The notes under the pieces were generated by a model that searched no databases, had not been told where the DNA came from, and was given only the letters and a program-made list of their open reading frames with translations. Positions 54,840 to 64,000 of a DNA stretch of 64,000 nucleotides are shown one piece after another. Position 1 is the first letter of the stretch; each line of letters starts with the position of its first letter. A program made the translations under genes and the position numbers. This DNA comes from Chaetoderma sp. LZ-2023a (Eukaryota > Mollusca > Caudofoveata > Chaetodermatida > Chaetodermatidae): assembly GCA_034401795.1 (NCBI GenBank), contig CM067372.1, positions 36,272,351-36,336,350 on the forward strand. The letters are read 5' to 3'.

Positions 54840-55785
54840 ATTGGAGAGAAAATAAATTCTAATTTACTATGTGGCAAAATACTGATGATTATGATGATGA
54901 TGATGAAATGGTCCTTAATTTAAATCGCTGAAAAGTATTAACTATTATTTGTGCTTAAAAATATTTTTTATATTTTTTACATCTTCACTTGAATCTCTAG
55001 CCATGGGACAGGGTGTTGTATTATTACATGCATCATTATATGTATTAACCATTGAATTGTTGCCATCATTATTTATTTCATCTTCATATTTTGAAAACTT
55101 AGTTGCTGTTGAGAACAGAAACTGCTTTATAAGCGTTATCCTCAGAATATAAATCAGTCATTCCTGTGCATGTGTACACATGTACACATGCACACACACT
55201 TGCACACACTCACACACAAACACGCACGCGCGCACCTCGATTAGAATTTTATTAAACGGCTTAATGGATAGCCGATTATGTTTAAGATATAGCTATTGAA
55301 ATTTGTCGCTGCATTCAACATATGGTTATGGTCAGAATGTATTTGCAAAATCTTGTCCATAATATGCTACATTTGTCCTAGGAACACAATGTAAGGCCTC
55401 TTTTGGTGGTTCCCATTGTTTCAAATGATATCTCTATACTGGTATCTAGAAAATACCAATTACACGAAATACATTACATTTTAATAGATAGTCTGTTTGA
55501 TATTTTGAATTTGAATTTTACCGTCAGTTAAATTCTTTAAAGTATCACAGACAGAATTCCTTTATGGTTGCCTTGAAACTGATACATGGGTTTTGTTTGA
55601 ATATTCAAACCTTAGATCACCTGTACCAACAAATGGTGGCTCTCTAAGGCATTGTCTGAGGTGGCCCTCAAAAGTCAGTTACTAAGGCAACGGACACATA
55701 ATGTGATACCAATGTGTGTATTATGATGGTGTATTAATCCTCCCTACAGTTGTGGTCTAGCATTGACCGTATTGTGTTTTTACAG
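54840..55785. other. Intergenic, nothing recognised
   Basis: Contains a short GAT run (about 54,885-54,906) and a CA-rich stretch (about 55,168-55,230). No gene seen. Confidence 0.45.
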
Positions 55786-55787
55786 AT

Positions 55788-55985
55788 GAAACCTTTAACG
55801 CTCAAAACAACTAAAAGCGACGTCTACACTGGTCTTGAGAAATGTACTTTTTCAGACCAAGAGAAGACAATTTTTGAAAATTTATCACTCGAATGACTGG
55901 CTGTATAACCGAGCCAGTCATTCTCGTAGTAAATTCGCAAAAATAATATGTTGGTCTGCAGCTTCTATTTTGTGTAATCTGTCGG
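55788..55985. mobile_element. TTAA-flanked near-palindromic MITE, copy 12
   Basis: Left end 'aacctttaacgctcaaaac'. The centre ACTCGAATGACTGGCTGTAT and ACCGAGCCAGTCATTCTCGT is clear. Right end decayed. Confidence 0.65.
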
Positions 55986-55989
55986 AAAA

Positions 55990-56935
55990 TTCTTGTTAAT
56001 GAAGTCAATGAATGCTAGTAATATATACAATAACTAATCTGTCACAGGTACAAAGGCGGACAAAGTATATTTATCCAGTTATTTATCTACGACTGATTTT
56101 TCTTTAATATATGTACACATGTACTATTTGAGGGACTCTTATTTATAGATCTTTAATAGTATTAATTATTAGCTCACCTGGCCTGAAGTGCCAACTGAGA
56201 TTAAGCCATGGTTACTGTCCTTCGTGTCTCTGTCATCCGTCCAACCATCTATCAACTTTTTCCTTTAAACATCTAGATAAGAGCTGATAGGCTGATTTAA
56301 ATTAAATTTGGAAGGAAGCATCCAATATTGTTCAAATGAAGCTGATTGGTTGAGGTAGTCAGTGGCCATCTTGTTCTTTTGATATTTTTATATGTCCATG
56401 TAGTATAATCTCACAAGTTTCGGTGTGATCCGACGAAATGCAAAAAATCCAAAAAAATTAGGAAACGCAGCGAAAATCCGGAAATTCATTTTTATAATGT
56501 GACTAAAGTGAAAAGGCGCGGGTCTGCAATCTCAGGTTACTCTTGTTTGTTTGTACACAAACCTGTACTTTCTGAACCTAATTTCCTTCATTTCTGACCT
56601 AGTACTCATGTTTCTTGTCAAAGTGTTCATATTTGAAACTTAGGTTTTCATGCTACATACAAAAAAGTCTGGAATTCTAGCCAAATACTAATGTTTAGGT
56701 GAGTGATACAGGCCCGTTTGGGCCTCAATCTACCATATGCTGTTTATATGTGATCTCTTATAATAAAAACTAATTACAGTGACTTCATAAAGTGTTGTAT
56801 TCTATAATATTCATTAACACATGCACAGATAACACAACACATGGATATGAATTACATATTTATTTTGGCATAAAACGACATAGGATTGAAGCTCCTGCAC
56901 TTATATCCTATGTCCTGGTTAACAATCTTATGTCC
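55990..56935. other. Intergenic, single-unit relic of a mollusc-type repeat
   Basis: From 56,166, 'tagctcacctggcctgaagt' and 'ctgtcatccgtccaaccatc' resemble the opening unit of the 52.2-kb array. Nothing else recognised. Confidence 0.45.
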
Positions 56936-56989
56936 TGGTTACCTAACATTGTTAGGCATCCTTGATACTTGAATGACTAAGACATTGAG

Positions 56990-57240
56990 TGTGCATTTGA
57001 TTGATTTGATACATGATAACTAGCGATTACCATGTGTTTGCGTTGCATTTGCCGTATGTAACACGCGATTACCAGTTATGTATAAATACACTTAATACAG
57101 TCTTCTGCATTTAAGCGCGGTAACAAACGGTTACTCAGTGTGTACATGGCACTTGATTTGACCCCAGGTAACTAATGGTTACCCTGTGTGTACACTGCAT
57201 TTAAGCCATGGTAACGATTGGTTAGCAAAATTTAAAAATA
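56990..57240. repeat. Short diverged tandem repeat, about 60 bp, four units
   Basis: Alternating 'gcatttaagc', 'ggtaacnnncggttac' and 'gtgtgtacatggcac' phrases. Each unit holds a small GGTAAC/GTTACC inverted pair. Confidence 0.65.
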
Positions 57241-58748
57241 AACATTATATACAATAGATCAGAGTATTGATACTGCATTATGTACTTTCTATTCTATGCT
57301 AAAGTCAGTAATTCATATTTGTACTCAAATATACTGTCACCTTTTGGAGGATACTGGCCCAAACTATGACTTGTAATTGAGGCGTACACTAAGGGATTCC
57401 GTTTAACATTATCCACTCAAGCTGCAACATGACAAACTAAATTGTGATGGAATAATTTATGAGTGAAATTGTTTCAATGCCAATCATAAATGACCTCTGC
57501 ACAAGTTAACTGGTCAATACTGCTTTCATGATACTGCACAATACTTCTTTTATGTTCTTTGCCATATTAATAGGTCTAATGGCGGGGCAGTGGTGGCAAA
57601 ACTTAGCTGTTCACAGACTGGCATCCAGAACGGAATGAACTGGGCGATTCCGCTAGCAACTAACATGGTTACATTCTTGGACAAATTATGGTATAATCTT
57701 ACTTGATTGGCTGAAATAATCATGCGATTCTGCAGAAGTAGTAGGCTGGTCGCTATGTACCTTCATGCATCCTAATAAGGAGTGAAGACTGTTGCTTGAC
57801 ATCATCTTATTTGTATGCGGCTTGCACATCCAGAATTCCACGTGTATGACTGATGCTATGATACCTACACCATCAAGAGAGCTAACTCTTCAACTACCCT
57901 GGTCCTTAGTCAGCATGAGACCTGATTGACGAGTACACAGAAGCATGTACTAGCTACTATTTATTTTTTGTTATTAAAAGAGGAATTGGCCATATGAAAT
58001 ATGCCAGTAGCCAGTGTTTAATGGGTATCAATCATTAAACTCCAATTACAGGCATATAAATCCATTAATGATTAAGATACCCCAAATTCATTATGATGGA
58101 ATATAAGGGGTGTGGGGGGGGGGTGTCTGGTGTGGTGAGGGGAGTACAGTGCAATTTCTCTGCAGTCCATGACTGTACATGAGTTTCAGCATAGAGTGTC
58201 CACTTTTCATTGTAAAACCCATAGGAAGTCAGTGCTACTTCCAATTATACAAATAAGGATTCCACATGACAAAGGGTATGTGAGGGACTGCACATTTGCA
58301 GTCCCCATCTGGAGTCCTTTTATAGTTGTGATTCCAATTATACAAATGAGTCCTGAAAAAGGATCAAATAGTATGTGATGGACTGCACATAAAACTCCTT
58401 TGCCTTCCCCACAGCTGGACACTGCACCCCCACCCCTTAACATGTGTGCCTTTGTAACATTCCCATTACTCTCTCCAGCTGGAGTAATTTTGCAGTCACC
58501 TTCAACAGGAGCACATTTGCAGTCTACTCTGCTGGAGTCCGTTTAAACCCCCCTCAGCTGGAGTCCCAGCAGTCCCCCTCAGCCAGAGTCCTTTAACAAC
58601 CCCAACTGTAGCATGTGTGTATTCCTCTGTATTTTAGGATTTTAATGGGGTTCCAAAAAATGATGCTAAAATATAACAATCGTAGTACATTATGCCAAGA
58701 ATTACAACGTTTAGAATAAAAGGCCTCTAACTGTTACTTTCAAGACCA

Positions 58749-58750
<2 letters not shown>
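57241..58750. other. Intergenic, with a short duplication
   Basis: At 58,230-58,395, two copies of 'ccaattatacaaat' each precede 'gtatgtgangactgcacat', about 120 bases apart. From 58,470 to 58,620, 'cagctggagtcc' and 'gcagtcc' phrases repeat irregularly. No gene recognised. Confidence 0.5.
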
Positions 58751-58804
<54 letters not shown>

Positions 58805-58815
58805 TATATATATAT
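58751..58815. repeat. TA microsatellite
   Basis: A TA run with a single interruption near 58,801. Confidence 0.95.
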
Positions 58816-58863
58816 AATGGCACAAATAACATTTCACAGTAACATTCGAATAATTCAACAAGA

Positions 58864-58938
58864 TGGACCTTTCCAGTTTTAGCTATTCCCTGCCCATCTC
58901 TATATAAGCTCCACCCACACCTCACTCATGTTGAGATC

Positions 58939-58999
<61 letters not shown>

Positions 59000-59272
59000 G
59001 AAGTCCCTGACTATCAATTTTCAGAAAACTATCCGTAAGCTGTTAAATTTTTCGAAACATTTAACTGGGTGCTGTTGCTGTCTGTGCCTGCAACAGCGCC
59101 CAGTCAAATTAGTTTCAAAATATTCAACAACATGTTTATTAAATAGTAGAGACATACAATTCGTACAACGCGTCGGACTATTAAGAGTTAAAGAGGGGCC
59201 ATAAAGAATCATTTATGACATCATCCTACATGCGCTTAGCTGATTATGACGTCATATGGCGTCTGGAAAGGT
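58864..59272. mobile_element. TGGACC-family MITE with full internal palindrome
   Basis: Left tip TGGACCTTTCCAGTTTTAGC; right tip near CTGGAAAGGT at 59,263. A TC microsatellite (58,941-58,999) has expanded at the former 'gatcgatcgatc' site. The internal turn CAACAGCGCCCAGTCAAATT pairs with its degraded complement. Confidence 0.7.
58941..58999. repeat. TC microsatellite inside the MITE
   Basis: A CT run with one TTT interruption. Confidence 0.95.
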
Positions 59273-59320
59273 GAAATGAAGTACATTCATGGCCTATTCC
59301 AAGACCTCATTGCAAATTAA

Positions 59321-59649
59321 TGGACCTTTCCAAATTTATCCATAATCATTATGTCATGAATGATTCGATCTTGTCCGTCTTTAACACTTAATAGTCTGAC
59401 ATGTTGTACGAATTGTATGTCTACTATTTAATAAACATTCTGTCAAATATTTTGAAACTAATTTTACTGGGCGCTGTTGCAGCAACAGCACCCAGTCAAA
59501 TTAGTTTCAAATTATAAACAGCTTACATGTATAATTTTCTGGAAATTGATAGTCCGGGAGTTCAGAGATCGATCGATCCCAAGACGGACGAGGTGTGGGT
59601 GGAACTTAGATAGTGATGGGCGAGGAATAGCTAAAACTGGAAAGGTCCA
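59321..59649. mobile_element. TGGACC-family MITE, both ends present
   Basis: TGGACCTTTCCAAATTTATC at the left and AAAACTGGAAAGGTCCA at the right, 329 bases. It faces the opposite way to the copy at 58,864, so the pair forms a large inverted arrangement. The central CGCTGTTGCAGCAACAGCACC palindrome is almost perfect. Confidence 0.8.
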
Positions 59650-59677
59650 TTGTGACAACTTGAAAGAGATCTTGTGG

Positions 59678-60085
59678 TTAACCCTGTGCCTGCTGAGATT
59701 TTTGTAGATGAGTTATTCCAGGCGGTTATTTCTCTGGACCTGCTAAATATTTTGACAACAATTTGACTGAAAGCCACTTTCAGTCAATTAGTCTCAAAAT
59801 ATTCACAACAAGAGCTTTTGCTCATTAAAATAATTGGCTTGCAGCAGCCAGACAGTTAAATATCTACGAATAGGTACTGTATGTAGAACAAGCAAACCGT
59901 TTGGGACTCATAACACAACCCGTGACCGCTGAGTTTTTAGCAGATGAGTTATTCCAGGTGGTTATATCTTTGGACCTGCTAAATATTTTGACAACAATTT
60001 GATTGAAAGTTGTTGGTGGCTACAAGAGTTTTTGCTCATTAAAGTTATAGGCTTGGAGCAGCAAGACAGTTAAAGGTGCATATTC
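59678..60085. repeat. Two-unit tandem duplication, about 245 bp period
   Basis: 'gagttattccaggcggttat', 'ttggacctgctaaatatttt' and 'ttgctcattaaa' occur once near 59,710-59,840 and again near 59,950-60,040. Confidence 0.75.
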
Positions 60086-61020
60086 ACAGTAAAATTTCTG
60101 AAAATAAAATTGTTTAAATTATACACTTTTAGAGGCTTAAACTCTGAGCCTATACGTAATGAAATGAAATAAATCGTAACATGACGATTCCATTCCATAT
60201 AAATTAATATAATTTTTTAAGTTGGGAAGTTGAAATAGAGGCATAGACCTGTAAGGAGAGAAGCGTCATTTTCGCCTGATCTGCAATCACATTTCAATAA
60301 ACACTCAACTATCAAACACCTCTCCCCGGCCTAGGGACAACTCACTTAGCTCACCTACCATCACGCCTGCCGGCTCCGGGTTCAAATCAGCCATGGGGAA
60401 CCACTTATCCTCCCGAACCCGCCATTGAACCTTCTTCAGTAGTCATTCATCTGCTCATGGGTCTTCTAATCTTATGACCCATCGTCGAACGCTTCTACGA
60501 TAATCTTCAGTCTATTCCGGGATCGCTTTCCACCCATAAAAGCTACAAACATAAAGATCCATCATCAAACATTCTCAATCACCATAGAGATGTGTCGAAC
60601 CCGTTCTTTACCTCTACGCATCAGTTATCAGAAAACTGATGTAATATAGTTATCTAGACTCAACACGAATTAACGGAATCGATTCATTATTTAAACTGAA
60701 TCATATCCCGTCGCTTATCGAGACAAGAAGGTCAACAATTTTATGTTTAGTGTTGTTTATATGTTTTGGTTTCAAACATTTTACTCCAAACATTAACTGA
60801 TTTTGACCAAACAATAAACATTTATGTTTTTGAGGAGGGTGCTTTTACTTATAATGATGATATACTGTTTACAGGATGCTGGCTAATGGGGGAGGATCCT
60901 TGGAAAGGGAAGGGGGATGGAGGGGACGGGTGCTCATTCTCCTGCTCGTCCTGTAGTTTGTTACTATGGTAATTGAAATTATTTTTTGATAATATAGCAA
61001 GTGGAATCATCTAGTCATAA
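60086..61020. other. Intergenic, nothing firmly recognised
   Basis: A B-box-like GGGTTCAAATC at about 60,378 hints at a tRNA-derived SINE, but no cloverleaf or second copy is present in the window. Confidence 0.35.
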
Positions 61021-61023
61021 TTC

Positions 61024-61260
<237 letters not shown>

Positions 61261-61506
61261 ATCAGCAGTAGTAGCAGGTCAATAGTTTATCAAAACAAGA
61301 AAACAAGCATGTTATATAGATAGAACAAATTTTCTGTCAAATACTATAAACTTATTTGGACCGATAGACATCGCTGTCCTATTACACAGCAATGTCTTAG
61401 GATACAATTATGCACGAGTATAAAACAGCATTTTTTGCCTTGTTTTGTAGACGAGACAGGCCATTTTTGAGCTGTACTGGATGAATTAGATAGTACTAGT
61501 ATGGGT

Positions 61507-64000
61507 TAATCAAGTAGTTTTTTTTATTGTTTTCTCGCACAATTTTGTTGATAGAATTTTCTCGGGTGTTTCCTGTTTTGTGTTGTTCCATAACTTAGTG
61601 GCTGCAAATGATATTCGGTGTTTTCCTATGTCTGTCCGTGTGTATTGTTCATGTAGTTCGTGTCTGCTTCTAGTGTTATGTTGATAGATGTTAATATTGT
61701 TTATAAAGAAAGGAGGCTATAGATTTGGGTAAAGTGTCGTGGTGGAAGTCTTTGACAATAGTTAGCATTTGAGATTTTCCTATGTCGGTGAGCTTAAGTA
61801 ATTTTTCTGCTTTGAACTTGTTTTGGCCCTCTGCTGGCCTAGAAAATAGTTTGATGCTCTTTTTGGGAGACTGAATTTTGGATATTCTGTTTTTGTAGGT
61901 GTTACTCCAAACAGCATTGCAGTAAGTGAGGTGCGGGAGTGTTTTAACCGTGTCCTGTGTCATATATAGTTTTAGTCTTTGGATGACACCTATTCCTCTT
62001 CCTACTTTTGCGGTAACTGTTTCAATTTGTTTGGCCCAGGTCAAGTTTTTATCTAAATATACTCATAGGAACTTTGTATAAGGGGCCTCTTCAATTTCCT
62101 TATCGCTAGTGTACAATTTTGGAACCTTTTTATTTATTAATTCTCTAGATTTTGAAAATAACATAGTTTGTTTTATCCGCATTTATTGATAATTTATTTA
62201 GTGAAAACCAGTTAGTAATTATTCCATTTCCTTATTTACGATTTTGTATAAGGTAACTATGTCTTCGTCAGAGCAAAAGGCATTGGTGTCATCAGCAAAT
62301 AGTATCAGTGACATGTGCTTGGATATGTTAGGCGAATCGTTCATATACAAGAGGGCCAAGGATGGACCCCTGAGGGACACCGCAAATTAGTCTCCTGTTT
62401 TCAGATCAAGTTGCATTGAATTGCACACATTGCGTTCTGTCACTTAGATAGTTTTCAATCCAGATGAGTGCACTTCCTCGGATTCCGTAATAGGCAAGTT
62501 TTTCTAGTAGGATTTTATGATTGATAGTGTCGAAAGCTTTGGAAAGGTCCAAAGAATGCCTATTATGTGCTTTTTCTTTTCAATTGAGTCTATTATTTTT
62601 TCTGTCATTTTAATTAGTGCTAGCATTGGTGACTGTTTTTCACGGAATCCGTATTGTGATGTCTAGAGGATTGACCTTTTATCCAAGTAGCTGATAAGCC
62701 GATTGTACATAAGTCGTTCCATTAATTTGGAGAAAAGTGGACGTATTGAGACAGGTCTATAGTTTGTGAAGTTAGATGAATCCTTTGCTTTGTATATAGG
62801 TGTTACTAGTGCTGATTTTAATTTTGATGGAAATATGCCTTGAGTGAAAGATAAGTTACAGATGTGGTTAAGGGGTATTAGTAGCGCTAGCATGCAGTGT
62901 TTGAAAATACTCCACTTGAAACCATCCAAGCCAGCACTTTTATCAGGGTTTAGTTTGTTAAGAATGCTAAAAATTTCTTCATTTGTGACCGGGTTAGCGA
63001 AAAAAGAGGATTGATAGTCGCCTGTGAGATAATCACTAAATTTATTAGAGGATGTTGATTTGATTTTATCTGAAAGTGTTGGTGGACCTATATTAACAAA
63101 ATAGTCATTGAATCCTGTTGCAATTTCTAAATCGTCAGTTATTATCTTGTTATTATGAAGAAATTGTGTTTCGTTTTTTCGACCTCTTTTCGGTTATTTT
63201 TTTATTCAAAAGTGATTTAATTATTTTCCATGTTTCATTTATGTCATTCTTGCATAGTTCAAATTTGTTATGGTAGTAAGACTTTTTGCTGTTTTGATTA
63301 TTTGGTCCAACTTGTTTCTGTATTTCTTGAATTTCAGTTCATTATGCTTTGTTTGACATTTGATAACGTCAAAAAAAATTATGTTTTTTATGACAGACAG
63401 CTATCAGTCCAGTTGTTATCCATGGTTTAGTCGGGTTGTGTTTAAATTTCTTCTTTTCTTTCATGGGAAAGCTGTTTTCGAAGATGTGCGTGCAAATTTC
63501 ATGGAACTTGGTGTAGGCACCATCGCAGGACTGTATGTCTGTTACGGCATGCCAATATACCTCAGACATGTGTTTTTTAAATTGTTCAATATTGACCTGA
63601 TTTATTTTTCTGCATTTAATTTTTTCATATTTGAATGGCTTTGTGCAGGTCAGCTGTCTTTCGAGAAGAAAAATTGGTAGGTGGTCTGATGGTGCAGTAA
63701 CGAGAATTCCTACCTCTGATTTATTACTGAAGTTAATGTTATTGCTGAATATATTATCAATAATTGTGGCCGAAACATAAACCTATTCTAGTCGGTTTTG
63801 TAATGGTTGGGTAGAATGAATGAACATTTAGTAAGTTTATAAAGTGTTGTGTATGAAAGAAAGTTTGTTTCATCAGGTCAATATTGTAGTCACCCATGAG
63901 GTAGACAGTTTTGTTTTCCTTTTGAATAGTTTCCAAAGTTTTTCCTAAACTCACAAAACAGAATCTAGGGCTGAAGCTGAACCAGGTTTCTTCAAGGGAA
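61507..64000 (-). mobile_element. LINE of the Jockey/CR1/L2 group, running off the right edge
   Basis: Minus-strand ORF2 of a non-LTR retrotransposon. The endonuclease end is at about 63,960-63,660 (VYLMGDYNIDLMK, FYPTITKPTR). The reverse transcriptase spans about 62,930-62,160: [33 protein letters not shown] near 62,535, GVPQGSILGP near 62,380 and LFADDTNAF near 62,280. The C-terminal domain spans about 62,044-61,507: LTYCNAVWSNTYKNRI, then SRHELHEQYTRTDIGKHR and AATKLWNNT to the stop near 61,507. Frames change several times, so it is inactive. Its 5' part lies outside the window. Confidence 0.88.

Noticed and set aside
53273-54862. Open frames with repeated 'GTIQCHYCLQS' peptides
   Set aside because: By-products of a roughly 50-bp minisatellite whose unit is sometimes a multiple of three. 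Frames break at each odd-length unit.
60340-60420. tRNA-like B box (GGGTTCAAATC)
   Set aside because: No matching A box at the right distance and no cloverleaf arms. At most an old SINE, with no second copy in the window.

Overview
The window is animal nuclear DNA: split genes with GT-AG introns, abundant LINEs, DIRS-type and LTR-type retroelement fossils, MITEs, minisatellites and microsatellites. The phrase 'gttatctccctt' recurs in diverged intronic and intergenic repeats (45.6-46.2 kb, 49.8-51.0 kb). That phrase and the 'agctcacctgg' style repeats are familiar from molluscs, so a mollusc or other lophotrochozoan is the likely source; this is inference, not proof. There is no prokaryotic or organellar gene set, no rRNA or convincing tRNA, and no CRISPR array.

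Two host genes can be assembled exon by exon. (1) ARPC1, the WD40 subunit of the actin-nucleating Arp2/3 complex, lies on the minus strand. Its first three coding exons (9,283 down to 3,324; residues 1-108) are present and the rest runs off the left edge. (2) A canopy-family gene (CNPY3/4-like ER co-chaperone) lies on the plus strand. Seven coding exons from 19,956 to 49,068 give a 272-residue protein with a signal peptide, six cysteines and a KEEL tail. The genes are divergent, with about 10.7 kb between start codons.

Layout. 1-2.8 kb: LTR-type fossil, probably in an ARPC1 intron. 3.3-9.3 kb: ARPC1 exons, with a 61-bp minisatellite and several MITEs in the introns. 9.3-19.9 kb: intergenic, holding an incomplete minus-strand DIRS1-like element (about 10.55-16.34 kb) that abuts the 3' part of an RNase H-bearing LINE (16.34-17.2 kb). 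20.0-37.8 kb: the 17.7-kb first canopy intron. It contains a minus-strand CR1/L2-like LINE split by a second, end-to-end DIRS1-like element (23,715-30,797). 37.8-49.1 kb: the remaining canopy exons, separated by MITEs, a LINE 3' fragment and mollusc-type diverged tandem repeats. 49.1-61.5 kb: gene-free repeats, including a roughly 50-bp minisatellite (53.1-54.8 kb), TA and TC runs and a long AGT repeat. 61.5-64.0 kb: a second minus-strand LINE leaving the right edge.

Most notable: a nested insertion in which one ATT trinucleotide marks both ends of the DIRS1-like copy and the crossover in its internal complementary region; two opposite DIRS1-like copies bracketing canopy exon 1; a TTAA-flanked, near-palindromic MITE family with about a dozen copies; and a coding 12-bp minisatellite just before the ER-retention tail. 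I found no evidence of a wholly new biological system.
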